Source of the DNA: Nocardioides nematodiphilus
GTDB lineage: Bacteria > Actinomycetota > Actinomycetes > Propionibacteriales > Nocardioidaceae
Assembly: GCF_020216525.1 (NCBI RefSeq)
Contig: NZ_JAIWOY010000010.1
Span: forward strand, 62,001-126,000
DNA: 64,000 nucleotides
Direction of reading: 5' to 3'
Position numbers and translations under genes: made by a program. Positions 1-9,441 of the stretch are shown in pieces. Below the pieces are notes generated by a model. The model saw only the letters and a program-made list of their open reading frames with translations. It was not told where the DNA came from and searched no databases. Numbering within the stretch: the stretch's first letter is position 1; each line of letters begins with the position of its first letter.

Positions 1-2
1 TC

Positions 3-704
3 GTCAACGCATCGATGGAGCTGGGCGGCAACGCCCCCTTCGTGGTCGCCGACGACGCCGACCTCGATGCCGCGGTCACCGGCGCGATGATCGCGAAGTT
101 CCGCAACGGTGGACAGGCCTGCACCGCGGCCAACCGGTTCTACGTGCACACGCGCGTGGCCGAGGAGTTCACCACCCTGCTCGGCGCCGCGATCGAGAAG
201 CTCGTCGTCGGCGACGCCGCCGACGGCGCCGCGATCGGCCCGCTCATCAGCGCCCGCCAGCTCGCCGGCGCCCGCGCCCGGCTCGACGAGGCGATCGCCG
301 CGGGCGCGCACGTCGCGGCCCAGGCGCAGCTGCCCGACCTGCCGGGCCACTTCCTGGCCCCGACGCTGCTCACCGGCGTCGCCCCGGACGCCACGGTCGT
401 CACCGAGGAGCTCTTCGCCCCCATCGCCCCGATCGTGACCTGGGACGACGACGAGGACCTCGTGCGGATGGTCAACGACAGCGAGTACGGCCTGGCCGCC
501 TACGTCTTCTCCGGCGACCTCAAGCGGGCCATCAGTCTCTCCGAGCGGATCGACGCTGGCATGATCGGCGTCAACCGCGGCCTGGTCTCCGACCCGGCGG
601 CGCCGTTCGGCGGGGTGAAGCAGAGCGGCCTCGGGCGTGAGGGCGCGCGGGAGGGGCTACTGGCGTTCCTGGAGCCCCAATACCTCAGTGTCGACTGGAG
701 CTGA
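3..704 (+). CDS. gabD: NAD(P)-dependent succinate-semialdehyde dehydrogenase, C-terminal part (5' truncated)
   Basis: The reading frame is open from the window edge, so only about the last 233 residues are visible. The aldehyde dehydrogenase family is clear: the general-base glutamate in SMELGGNAPF (Glu codon 18-20) and the catalytic cysteine in FRNGGQACTAANR (Cys codon 120-122). The substrate-pocket and C-terminal segments (EELFAPIAPI, NDSEYGLAAYVFS, PFGGVKQSGLGREG) match the succinate-semialdehyde dehydrogenase branch, which oxidises succinate semialdehyde to succinate in the cytosol. aspA starts 8 bases after its stop, so the two are probably cotranscribed as an amino-acid/C4 catabolic unit. 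Family assignment is firm; the exact substrate is inferred from motifs. Confidence 0.85.
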   Translation, partial: VNASMELGGNAPFVVADDADLDAAVTGAMIAKFRNGGQACTAANRFYVHTRVAEEFTTLLGAAIEKLVVGDAADGAAIGPLISARQLAGARARLDEAIAAGAHVAAQAQLPDLPGHFLAPTLLTGVAPDATVVTEELFAPIAPIVTWDDDEDLVRMVNDSEYGLAAYVFSGDLKRAISLSERIDAGMIGVNRGLVSDPAAPFGGVKQSGLGREGAREGLLAFLEPQYLSVDWS

Positions 705-712
705 TCGAAGAG

Positions 713-2191
<1,479 letters not shown>

Positions 2192-2194
2192 TCG

Positions 2195-2223
2195 CTCAGG
2201 TCGTCTCAGCGCCGGCCGAATAG
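2195..2223 (+). promoter_or_regulatory. FliA/WhiG-type (sigma-28 family) promoter for the fliJ operon
   Basis: CTCAG at 2195-2199 and GCCGAATAG at 2215-2223 are separated by exactly 15 bases. This fits the sigma-28/SigD/WhiG pattern (TAAA-like -35, about 15 bases, GCCGATA-like -10). The same two boxes with the same spacing occur before flbD-motA and before flhA. It lies immediately after the aspA stop and about 75 bases before fliJ. Confidence 0.65.
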
Positions 2224-2294
2224 GGCATGCGAGCAAGGACTCGCTCACCCCGCGCCGATGGAACGGCACGCTTCACCGAAGAGAGCTTCGTGCC

Positions 2295-2777
2295 TTGAGT
2301 GCTACCCGTTCCACGGCTGACCGCGGCCTGCGCGCCGTTGCGCGCGTCCGCGGCGTGCGAGAGCACGACAGCCGCCTCGGCCTGCAGATGGCCCTGGTCG
2401 AGCAGCAGGCCCTCGAGGAGCGTGCCACCTCCGTCGCCGAGCGACTCGCCTCCCTGCCCGGTGACGGCGCCCGTACGCCCGCCGAGCTCCTGACCTTCCG
2501 CAACGGCGTCGCAGCCCTCGGCCTGCACTACCGCGAGGCCTTCGAGGAGGCGATCTCCCACGAGATCGTCGTCGAGGGCGCCCGGGCGCAGTGGCACTCC
2601 GACAAGACCCAGCTCTCCGCGGTCGAGAACCTCCTCGCCCGGCGCGCCGAGCGCCGCCGGGTCGAGCGCAACAAGGCCGAGGCCAAGGAGCTGGACGACC
2701 TCGCGTCGGTCCGCTGGGCCCGCGACGCCGCCGCCATCAAGGCGGCCGCCGCCCGAGCCACGGCGGGTGCCCGATGA
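2295..2777 (+). CDS. fliJ: Flagellar export protein FliJ
   Basis: A 160-residue, highly charged, largely alpha-helical protein with heptad-like Leu/Ala spacing, the expected antiparallel coiled coil of FliJ. FliJ is the central stalk of the FliI ATPase of the flagellar type III export apparatus and an escort for chaperones. The gene begins with TTG, preceded by a purine-rich AAGAGAG about 9 bases upstream. It is the first gene after a flagellar-type promoter, and its stop overlaps the next start (ATGA). FliJ sequences are weakly conserved, so the call rests on length, helical character and position ahead of fliK-flgD-flgE. The usual preceding genes (fliF, fliG, fliH, fliI) are absent here. 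Confidence 0.72.
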   Translation: MSATRSTADRGLRAVARVRGVREHDSRLGLQMALVEQQALEERATSVAERLASLPGDGARTPAELLTFRNGVAALGLHYREAFEEAISHEIVVEGARAQWHSDKTQLSAVENLLARRAERRRVERNKAEAKELDDLASVRWARDAAAIKAAAARATAGAR

Positions 2778-3811
2778 GCCTCGGCCTCGAGACCGCCATG
2801 ATCACCGACATCACCGCGCGGATCCAGCAGATCCAGGGCACCCTGAGCGCGCTCTCCGGCCCGACGGCCACGACCGGCGGCGACACCGCCACCGCGTTCG
2901 CCACCGCGCTGCGCGCCGCGACCCCCGGCTCCACCGCCGGCAGCGGCGTCATCCTCCCGGGCTCCTCGGGCGCGACCGGCTCCGCGGCGGGCAGCGACGT
3001 GATCACCGACGCCCGCAAGTACCTCGGCACCCCGTACGTGTGGGGCGGCACCAACCCGGCCACCGGCCTGGACTGCAGCGGCTTCACCCAGCAGGTCTAC
3101 GGCGACCTCGGCATCGACCTGCCCCGTGTCTCGCGCGACCAGGCGAACGTCGGCACCCCGGTCTCCTCCCTCAGCGATGCCCAGGCCGGGGACCTCCTCT
3201 TCTTCGGCTCCCCGGTCCACCACGTCGCCATCTACGAGGGCAACGGGATGATGATCGAGGCCCCGCACACCGGCGACGTGGTCAAGGAGATCAAGGTCGC
3301 CGACTTCGGCGAGCCGGTCTCCGGCATCCGCCGGGTCCTCGGCAGCTCGCTGGACACCTCCGGCGCCGCCCGGGTCGCCACGTCCGCGAACCCGATGGTC
3401 ACCGGTGCACCGTCGGCGGGGGTCTCGGGTGACACCCCGTACGCGAGCGTGATCAACGCCGCCGCCGCTCGTACGGGTGTGCCCGCCTCCCTCATCGCCG
3501 CGGTCGCCAAGCAGGAGTCCGGCTTCAACGCCAAGGCCGTCAGCGGCGCCGGCGCGCAGGGGATCATGCAGCTGATGCCGGCGACCGCGAAGGGGCTCGG
3601 CGTGAGCAACCCGCTCGACCCGGTCCAGTCGATCAACGGCGGTGCGAACTACCTCGCCTCCATGCTCAAGAAGTTCAACGGCGACACCTCGCTCGCCCTG
3701 GCCGGCTACAACGCCGGTCCCGGCGCAGTCCTCAAGTACGGCGGTGTGCCGCCGTATGCCGAGACGCAGAACTACGTCCGCAACGTCCTGGCCCTGACGG
3801 AGGCATCGTGA
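2774..3811 (+). CDS. Two-domain murein hydrolase: NlpC/P60 peptidase plus lytic transglycosylase
   Basis: A 345-residue protein. Residues 1-70 are a Ser/Thr/Ala/Gly-rich N-terminus without an evident signal peptide. Residues about 75-195 are an NlpC/P60 cysteine peptidase domain: catalytic Cys101 in [12 protein letters not shown] and His150 in [11 protein letters not shown]. Residues about 230-340 are an SLT lytic transglycosylase: Glu248 in [10 protein letters not shown], then [13 protein letters not shown] and [12 protein letters not shown]. The protein should therefore cleave both stem peptides and glycan strands. Its place between fliJ and fliK, overlapping both by 4 bases, suggests a FlgJ-like role, opening the wall for the rod. 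Lack of a Sec signal suggests export through the flagellar apparatus; that is inference. Confidence 0.87.
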   Translation: MSLGLETAMITDITARIQQIQGTLSALSGPTATTGGDTATAFATALRAATPGSTAGSGVILPGSSGATGSAAGSDVITDARKYLGTPYVWGGTNPATGLDCSGFTQQVYGDLGIDLPRVSRDQANVGTPVSSLSDAQAGDLLFFGSPVHHVAIYEGNGMMIEAPHTGDVVKEIKVADFGEPVSGIRRVLGSSLDTSGAARVATSANPMVTGAPSAGVSGDTPYASVINAAAARTGVPASLIAAVAKQESGFNAKAVSGAGAQGIMQLMPATAKGLGVSNPLDPVQSINGGANYLASMLKKFNGDTSLALAGYNAGPGAVLKYGGVPPYAETQNYVRNVLALTEAS

Positions 3812-5097
3812 GCATCGCTCCCTTCCAGCCCGCTTCGGCGGCGCCCCCGTCGCCCCAGAAGACGGAGGGCAAGTCCGCCGCGGCCGGCAAGGGCGACCGG
3901 CACGACGACGCCGGCACGGACAGCGGCCTCGGCTTCCTCGCCGAGCTCGCCGCCGCCTCGGTGGCGATCACCCCGGTCATCCCGCAGGCTCCCGTCCCCA
4001 CCCTGCTGACCGGCCGGACCGGCGACGCGCTCGCCGGTGGGACGAAGGGCGCGGCCACCACGGCCCTCATGGCCGAGCTCGCGGCCAACGCCGCCGACGG
4101 CATGACGGCGACCGGCCTGCCGACCGCGCTCGCCGCCACCACCGGGCTTCCCGGCACCACGACCCCGGCACCGGCCGGAACGGCGCAGGTGCTCGCCACC
4201 GGCGCGGTCGCCGCCTCGGCCGCAGCGCTCACCCAGGCGGCTCAGCCGATCCCGGCCACCGCCGCGACGCCCGCGAAGCCGGGCGCCGCCGCCGCGAAGA
4301 CCGCCTCCACGACCATCGCCGCGCCGACGGCGCAGGCCGCCGACACGCCCGCCGCCGATGCGCCGCCCGCTGCGGACGCGACCGACCTCACGGCTCTCCC
4401 GGCCACCGGCGACCCGACCGCGACGGACACCGCGCCCGTCCCGGCCACGCCGGCTCCGGCAGCCACCGACGCGGCCCTCGCCACGATCGCCGCCTCGGCC
4501 GCGACGGACTCCCTGGCGGCCGCTGCGGTCTCCGCGCCGACCCCGATCGCCAACGACCAGCCGCCGGCGCAGACCACCGCCGTCCTGCGCCAGGTCTTCC
4601 CGGAGATCACCAAGGCCGCGGCCACCGGGCCCGGCACCCAGCGCATCGCGATCACGCTGCACCCCGACGACCTCGGCGAGGTCCGGGTGACCGTCGTGGT
4701 CCGCGGCGACAGCGTCCGCGTCGACGTGGCCACCGACCCGCTCCACGGCGTCGCCCGGACGGCCCTCGAGCACGGTGCTCCCGAGCTGCGCCGGCTGCTC
4801 GAGGCCACCGGCGCCGACGCGAAGGTCACCTTCCGCGAGTTCGGCACCCCCGGCAACGGCTCGACGACCGGCTCGGCCGCCGATGGGGGCCGCAGCCAGG
4901 GCTTCGCCCAGGCGCAGGCCCAGCTGCAGGCCCAGGCCGAGGCCCGCTCCAACGGCCAGGGCGGCAACACCTCGTACGCCTCCGCCCGCCCCGACGGAAC
5001 CGAGCCCTCCGACCCCACGACGCCCGCGGGCGCACCCGAAGACACGTCCGCCCCGACCGCTCGACGCGCCACCTCCGGCGTCGACCAGCTCATCTGA
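3808..5097 (+). CDS. fliK: Flagellar hook-length control protein FliK
   Basis: A 429-residue protein starting with GTG in a 4-base overlap with the preceding gene. Residues 1 to about 260 are low-complexity Ala/Thr/Pro, typical of the disordered ruler part of FliK. Residues about 270-350 form the conserved C-terminal hook-length domain ([36 protein letters not shown]) that contacts FlhB to switch export specificity from hook to filament. A Gln/Ala-rich, disordered tail follows. It is followed 11 bases later by flgD, whose product caps the hook that FliK measures. Confidence 0.88.
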   Translation: MSIAPFQPASAAPPSPQKTEGKSAAAGKGDRHDDAGTDSGLGFLAELAAASVAITPVIPQAPVPTLLTGRTGDALAGGTKGAATTALMAELAANAADGMTATGLPTALAATTGLPGTTTPAPAGTAQVLATGAVAASAAALTQAAQPIPATAATPAKPGAAAAKTASTTIAAPTAQAADTPAADAPPAADATDLTALPATGDPTATDTAPVPATPAPAATDAALATIAASAATDSLAAAAVSAPTPIANDQPPAQTTAVLRQVFPEITKAAATGPGTQRIAITLHPDDLGEVRVTVVVRGDSVRVDVATDPLHGVARTALEHGAPELRRLLEATGADAKVTFREFGTPGNGSTTGSAADGGRSQGFAQAQAQLQAQAEARSNGQGGNTSYASARPDGTEPSDPTTPAGAPEDTSAPTARRATSGVDQLI

Positions 5098-5108
5098 GGA
5101 GTCAGACC

Positions 5109-5612
5109 ATGACCGTCTCCCCCATCACCGGCGACTACGGCATGTTCGCCGCGAGCAACGCCACCGGCGCCACCGGCGCCGCCGACACCCAGGCCGACTC
5201 CAAGATGTTCATGGACCTGATGGTCGCGCAGATGAAGTACCAGGACCCGATGAACCCCGCGGACACCTCCACCATGCTCACCCAGAACGCCACCTTCACC
5301 CAGGTCCAGGCGGTCCAGGAGATGCAGAAGGAGATGGGCCTGGTCCTCTCCAGCCAGCTGGCCTCCAGCACGGTCGCGATGATCGGCAAGAACGTCAGCT
5401 GGGTCGGTGCCGACGGCACCCTGAAGAGCGGCACCGCGACCGGCACCGTCTACACACCCTCCGGCCCGGTCCTCATGGTCGGCGACGAGAAGGTCCCGGT
5501 CGGCTCGGTCGCCGGCGTCGGCGACACCACCGGCTACGACTACTCCGCCAGCAACACCGACAGCACCCAGGTGTACACGCCGCCGACCGGCTACGTCACC
5601 CAGAACGCCTGA
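5109..5612 (+). CDS. flgD: Flagellar hook-capping protein FlgD
   Basis: A 167-residue protein with the diagnostic FlgD N-terminal core (SKMFMDLMVAQMKYQDPMNPADTSTMLTQNATFTQVQAVQEM, residues about 33-75), followed by a short Ig/Tudor-like beta domain (WVGADGTLKSGTATG, GPVLMVGDEKVPVGSV). FlgD caps the growing hook and is needed for FlgE polymerisation. It is shorter than enteric FlgD (about 230 residues), as is common in Gram-positive species. A GAGGAGT ribosome-binding site lies upstream. It sits directly between fliK and flgE, the expected order. Confidence 0.9.
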   Translation: MTVSPITGDYGMFAASNATGATGAADTQADSKMFMDLMVAQMKYQDPMNPADTSTMLTQNATFTQVQAVQEMQKEMGLVLSSQLASSTVAMIGKNVSWVGADGTLKSGTATGTVYTPSGPVLMVGDEKVPVGSVAGVGDTTGYDYSASNTDSTQVYTPPTGYVTQNA

Positions 5613-5656
5613 CCCAACCCGTACGCCCAATCCACCACCGAACAAAGGACATCGCG

Positions 5657-6688
5657 ATGCTTCGTTCACTCTTCGCCGGCATCAGCGGCCTGCGGGTCAA
5701 CCAGACCGCGCTCGACGTCACCGGCAACAACATCGCCAACGCGAACACCGTCGGCTTCAAGAGCTCCAGCACGGTCTTCTCCGACACCCTCTCCCAGATG
5801 CTGACCGCAGCCTCCGCCCCGGCCGGGAACGGCAACCTCGGTGGCACCAACGCCATCCAGATCGGCCTCGGCACCCAGCTCGCGGCGGTGAAGACCAACT
5901 TCACCCAGGGCGCCAACGAGACCACCGGCGTCCCCACCGACATGATGGTCAGCGGCGACGGGTTCTTCGTGGTCGGCGACGGCTCCAACAGGTACCTCAC
6001 CCGCGCCGGTGCGTTCTCGTTCGACACGAACGGCAACATGGTCGCGCCCGACGGCAAGCTCGTCCAGGGCTACGCGGTGTCCGGCTACGCCGACACCGAG
6101 GACCTGACCACCACGCCGCCGACCCACGTCGGCGACCCGATCTACGCCAACCGCGCCAACGACGGTGGCACGCCGCCGGTCATCGACAGCACCGACACCG
6201 CCGGCACCGGCCTCGGCACGATGAACCTCAAGATGAACGACGACGGCACCACCAGCGGTCCGCTCGGCACCTACTGGGCCGCACGCGGCTACGACGGCTC
6301 CACCCCCGCACTCGCGATCCCGAAGCTGCAGTCGTACACGATCGGCCGCGACGGCACCGTCACCGGCACGTACTCCAACGGTGAGCGCCTCGCCATCGGC
6401 CGGATCGCCATCGCCAACGTGCAGAACCCGCAGGGCCTGGAGAAGGCCGGCGACTCGGAGTACGTCTACAGCCCCAACTCGGGTCTGATCGAGTACGGCG
6501 CTCCGGGCGAGAACAGCGACTACGGCCAGAACGGTCTCATCACCACCGGTGCCCTGGAGATGTCGAACGTCGACCTCTCGCAGGAGTTCACCAATCTGAT
6601 CCTGGCCCAGCGCGGCTTCCAGGCCTCCTCGAAGGTGATCACCACCTCCGACGAGGTCCTGGAGACGCTGGTCAACATGAAGCGCTGA
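5657..6688 (+). CDS. flgE: Flagellar hook protein FlgE
   Basis: A 343-residue flagellar axial protein. The N-terminal rod/hook signature (MLRSLFAGISGL, then NNIANANTVGFKSS) and the C-terminal helix (EMSNVDLSQEFTNLILAQRGFQASSKVITTSDEVL) form the D0 coiled coil; residues about 85-150 hold the FlgE/F/G-like D1 beta domain (DMMVSGDGFFVV). The start at 5657 was chosen because AAAGGA precedes it by about 8 bases and the conserved N-terminus begins there. It is compact compared with the enteric hook protein (about 400 residues), so the outer D2 domain is small. A hairpin follows, ending this unit. Confidence 0.92.
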   Translation: MLRSLFAGISGLRVNQTALDVTGNNIANANTVGFKSSSTVFSDTLSQMLTAASAPAGNGNLGGTNAIQIGLGTQLAAVKTNFTQGANETTGVPTDMMVSGDGFFVVGDGSNRYLTRAGAFSFDTNGNMVAPDGKLVQGYAVSGYADTEDLTTTPPTHVGDPIYANRANDGGTPPVIDSTDTAGTGLGTMNLKMNDDGTTSGPLGTYWAARGYDGSTPALAIPKLQSYTIGRDGTVTGTYSNGERLAIGRIAIANVQNPQGLEKAGDSEYVYSPNSGLIEYGAPGENSDYGQNGLITTGALEMSNVDLSQEFTNLILAQRGFQASSKVITTSDEVLETLVNMKR

Positions 6689-6734
6689 TCCCGACGCTTC
6701 GCAGGTTCGGGGTCCTCCCTCGTTCCCCGTACTA

Positions 6735-6765
6735 CGGCGGGCCGCTCCCCGGGAGCCGCCCGCCG
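6735..6765 (+). terminator. Hairpin after flgE
   Basis: CGGCGGGC at 6735-6742 pairs perfectly with GCCCGCCG at 6758-6765, and CTCCC/GGGAG can extend it inside. It is followed by a modestly T-rich TTGTCGTTCC. It lies 47 bases after the flgE stop and just before the next flagellar promoter, as expected for the end of the fliJ-flgE unit. Confidence 0.65.
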
Positions 6766-6783
6766 TTGTCGTTCCTCGACTCG

Positions 6784-6812
6784 CTCAGGTCCATCCGTGC
6801 AACGCCGATCAG
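6784..6812 (+). promoter_or_regulatory. FliA/WhiG-type promoter for flbD-motAB-fliL
   Basis: CTCAG at 6784-6788, 15 bases, then GCCGATCAG at 6804-6812: the same boxes and spacing as at 2195 and 14744. The five bases after CTCAG begin GTC as at 2195. It lies between the flgE terminator-like hairpin and flbD, leaving an untranslated leader of about 60 bases. Confidence 0.65.
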
Positions 6813-6875
6813 CAGTGTGGACCGGCCACGGACGGCTGGAGCACAACCGCTAACTCGCACAAGGACGGTGCGCCC

Positions 6876-7196
6876 ATGATCACGCTCACCCGCCTCTCCG
6901 GGTCGGTGTTCCTGCTGAACCCCGACCTGATCGAGCGCGTCGACAGCACGCCCGACACCATCGTCACGCTCCTCGACGGCAAGAAGTACGTCGTCGCCGA
7001 GTCGATGAGCCAGGTGGTCGACTCGATCGTGGCCTTCCGCGCCGAGATCATCGCCCTGGGTGCCGTGCTCGAGGCCGTCAACCCGCACATCACCCGCACG
7101 CTCACCGAGATCCCCGAGCCGCGCACGCCGTACCTGGCCGCCGTCTCGGAGATCGCCACGACGCCTGGCATCCGCCGGACCGGAAACGAGGACTGA
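6876..7196 (+). CDS. flbD: FlbD/SwrD family flagellar protein
   Basis: A 106-residue protein. Its first 60 residues match the FlbD family (MITLTRLSGSVFLLNPDLIERVDSTPDTIVTLLDGKKYVVAES), small proteins encoded next to motAB; in Bacillus the homologue SwrD raises flagellar power output. It has a 45-residue C-terminal extension of unknown role beyond the usual 65-80 residues. It is preceded by GGACGG and by a flagellar promoter, and its stop overlaps the motA start (ATGGA/TGA), suggesting coupling with the stator genes. Confidence 0.87.
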   Translation: MITLTRLSGSVFLLNPDLIERVDSTPDTIVTLLDGKKYVVAESMSQVVDSIVAFRAEIIALGAVLEAVNPHITRTLTEIPEPRTPYLAAVSEIATTPGIRRTGNED

Positions 7197-7966
7197 TGGA
7201 TCTCGCAACCCCCGTCGGCGTGATCCTGGGCTTCGCCGTCGTCATCGTCGCCAACATCATGGAGGGCGGCCACCCGAGCAGCCTGTTCCTGATCCCGCCG
7301 ATGCTGCTCGTCTTCGGTGGCACGCTCATGGCGACGATCGCCGGCGGCACGATGGCCGACGCGAAGACCGCCGTGAAGTCGCTCAAGCGGGCCTTCACGG
7401 GCAAGGTCGCGCCGGCCGGCGACCTGGTCCCGCACATCATCACGCTCGCCGAGCGCGCCCGTCGCGAGGGCCTGCTGGCCCTCGAGGACGCCCTGCGCGA
7501 CATCGAGGACCCGTTCCTGGTCAAGGGCGTCACGATGGCGATCGACGGCACCGACCCGGACGAGCTGCGCGACATCCTCGAGGCCGAGGTGCACGCCAAG
7601 AAGGCCGAGGACAAGCAGGCCGCGAAGTTCTACACTGACGCCGGCGGCTACGCCCCGACGGTCGGCATCATCGGCACCGTCATGGGCATGGTGCACGTGC
7701 TCGAGAACCTCACCACCCCGGCCGCCCTCGGCCCCCTCATCGCCGGCGCCTTCGTCGCCACGCTGTGGGGCGTCGGCTCGGCGAACCTGCTCTTCCTGCC
7801 GCTCGGCAGCCGCCTCAAGCGCCTCGGCGCCCTCGAGGCCGCGCGGATGGAGCTCACCGTCGAGGGCATCTCGGCGATCCAGTCCGGCTCCAACCCGCGC
7901 CTGGTCGCGGAGAAGCTCAAGTCGCTGCTCCCCGCGGACCAACAGAACGCTGAAGAGGCCGCGTAA
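7196..7966 (+). CDS. motA: Flagellar stator protein MotA
   Basis: A 256-residue inner-membrane protein with four predicted membrane segments (residues about 3-22, 32-52, 148-170, 180-202). The cytoplasmic loop carries the charged residues that touch the rotor (RARREGLLALED). The family signature AGGYAPTVGIIGTVMGMVHVLENL and the conserved prolines are present. With MotB it forms the ion channel that drives rotation. It overlaps flbD upstream and motB downstream by single or few bases, so the stator is translated as a coupled unit. Confidence 0.94.
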   Translation: MDLATPVGVILGFAVVIVANIMEGGHPSSLFLIPPMLLVFGGTLMATIAGGTMADAKTAVKSLKRAFTGKVAPAGDLVPHIITLAERARREGLLALEDALRDIEDPFLVKGVTMAIDGTDPDELRDILEAEVHAKKAEDKQAAKFYTDAGGYAPTVGIIGTVMGMVHVLENLTTPAALGPLIAGAFVATLWGVGSANLLFLPLGSRLKRLGALEAARMELTVEGISAIQSGSNPRLVAEKLKSLLPADQQNAEEAA

Positions 7967-8907
7967 TGAGTGCCAGCAAGGGGTCGGCGGTCGCCCCGGC
8001 GCGCCGGCGCAAACGGCAGGAGGAAGAGGAGGAGCACGAGAACCACGAGCGCTGGATGATCAGCTACGCCGACATGGTGACGCTGCTCCTGGTCCTCTTC
8101 ATCGTGCTCTACGCCCTCTCCCAGATCGACATCTCGAAGTACTCCCAGTTCAAGTCCGGCCTGGTCTCGGGCTTCGGCCGCGCGGACCACATCCTGTCGG
8201 GTGACAGCCCGATGTCGGACCGGACCGGCGGCTCCTCGGGCGGCTCGGAGATGGTCAACCCGCAGATGATCTCCAACCTGCCGGCCGATCAGGCCGCGCT
8301 GGTGAAGAACGCGGTCGCCGAGGCCAACATGCAGGCCAAGCAGCGCGCCTACTCCGACGCCGAGGGCCAGGTGAAGTCGCTGCTCCAACTGTGGAAGCAG
8401 ATGCAGAGCGCCCTGAGCAAGAAGGGCCTCGCCGGAGACGTCCGGGCCGCGATCGACGAGCGCGGCCTGGTGGTCTCGCTGGTCTCGCGCCACGTCGTCT
8501 TCGAGCCGAACGTCGCCACCCTCACCCCGCGCGGCCAGCTGATCCTGGACACGATCGCACCGGTGATCGCCTCGATCAGCGAGCCGATCGACGTGGACGG
8601 CCACACCAACCAGGTGAAGGTGAAGCCGAAGTACTACCCCACCGACTGGGAGCTCTCCTCGGCGCGCGCCGTCACCGCGCTGCGCCGGCTGAGCGAGCAC
8701 GACGGCATCCCCGACCGGCGCCTGCGCGCGACCGGCTTCGGCCACACCAAGCCGCTCGAGAACCCCGCCATCAAGGGTTCGCAGCAGATCAACAAGCGGG
8801 TCGACATCGTCGTCCTGTCCCAGGCCCCGGCCGAGTCCCGGGCCCTCTACCAGCAGGCGTACGCGCAGCTGACGAAGACCGAGCACACGACCGGAGACAA
8901 GCCGTGA
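7966..8907 (+). CDS. motB: Flagellar stator protein MotB
   Basis: A 313-residue protein. A basic/acidic cytoplasmic N-terminus (residues 1-30) precedes one membrane helix with the ion-carrying aspartate Asp36 in WMISYADMVTLLLVLFIVLYAL. A plug/linker leads to a C-terminal OmpA-like peptidoglycan-binding domain (about 165-290; VDGHTNQV, WELSSARAVTALRRL, GFGHTKP). The motif is compatible with a proton-type stator, though ion choice cannot be read reliably. A stretch of six glutamates near residues 19-24 is unusual. The stop overlaps the fliL start (GTGA). Confidence 0.94.
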   Translation: MSASKGSAVAPARRRKRQEEEEEHENHERWMISYADMVTLLLVLFIVLYALSQIDISKYSQFKSGLVSGFGRADHILSGDSPMSDRTGGSSGGSEMVNPQMISNLPADQAALVKNAVAEANMQAKQRAYSDAEGQVKSLLQLWKQMQSALSKKGLAGDVRAAIDERGLVVSLVSRHVVFEPNVATLTPRGQLILDTIAPVIASISEPIDVDGHTNQVKVKPKYYPTDWELSSARAVTALRRLSEHDGIPDRRLRATGFGHTKPLENPAIKGSQQINKRVDIVVLSQAPAESRALYQQAYAQLTKTEHTTGDKP

Positions 8908-9338
8908 CCATCACCGCCATGCCGCAGACCGACGCTGCCGCCAAGCCCAAGGGCAGCAAGCGCAAGCTCATCCTCGCCGTGGTCGCCGTCCTGGTGATCC
9001 TCGGCGCCGGTGCGTGGTTCGTGCTGAAGCCCGCCGGCAAGCCGGCGGCGCCCAAGCCCGGCCCCGTGGTCAAGCTCGACTCGATCCAGCTCAACCTCGC
9101 CGGTGGCCACTACCTGCGTCTGGGCCTGGCGCTGCAAGAGACCACCTCCGCGAAGGAGGACGTCGACGGCAGCAAGGCGCTGGACGCCGCCATCGACCTG
9201 TTCAGCGGCCAGTCGGTCACCGACCTCGATCAGGGCCAGGCCCGCAACGCGCTGAAGACCAAGCTCAGCCACACGGTGACCGCGCTCTACGAGGGCGACG
9301 TCATGGGCATCTACTTCACCGAGTTCGTCACCCAGTAG
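8904..9338 (+). CDS. fliL: Flagellar basal-body protein FliL
   Basis: A 144-residue protein starting with GTG in a 4-base overlap with motB. A Lys-rich cytoplasmic N-terminus is followed by one membrane helix (KLILAVVAVLVILGAGAWFVL, about residues 21-40) and a periplasmic/extracellular FliL domain (KLDSIQLNLAGGHYLRLGLALQ, then a C-terminal MGIYFTEFVTQ that matches the 'V..IYFT.F..Q' family ending). FliL forms a ring around the stator and supports torque. The position directly after motAB fits. Confidence 0.9.
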   Translation: MTITAMPQTDAAAKPKGSKRKLILAVVAVLVILGAGAWFVLKPAGKPAAPKPGPVVKLDSIQLNLAGGHYLRLGLALQETTSAKEDVDGSKALDAAIDLFSGQSVTDLDQGQARNALKTKLSHTVTALYEGDVMGIYFTEFVTQ

Positions 9339-9343
9339 CTCCC

Positions 9344-9373
9344 AGCCCGGGCCACCCTAGGCCCGTTCGGGCT
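9344..9373 (+). terminator. Bulged hairpin after fliL
   Basis: AGCCCGGGCC at 9344-9353 pairs with GGCCCG and GGGCT in 9360-9373, with a TTC bulge on the 3' arm. It begins 5 bases after the fliL stop. No T-run follows, which is common for actinobacterial terminators. Confidence 0.45.
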
Positions 9374-9378
9374 ATGAG

Positions 9379-9405
9379 GTCAGGACCTTCAGCCAGGGCC
9401 GAACG
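9379..9405 (+). promoter_or_regulatory. Variant FliA/WhiG-type promoter candidate for fliM
   Basis: GTCAG at 9379-9383 and GCCGAACG at 9398-9405 are separated by 14 bases, one shorter than the three strong copies and with weaker boxes. It lies between the fliL hairpin and fliM. If used, transcription would start near 9412, which favours the GTG at 9442 as the fliM start. Confidence 0.4.
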
Positions 9406-9441
9406 TCTCAGATGCCCCGGCGCAGCGCCGAACCCAGGAAC

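Noticed and set aside
4775-5656. Extended N-terminus for FlgE reaching back to 4775
   Set aside because: It overlaps fliK and flgD; the conserved axial-protein N-terminus begins at 5657 with a proper ribosome-binding site.
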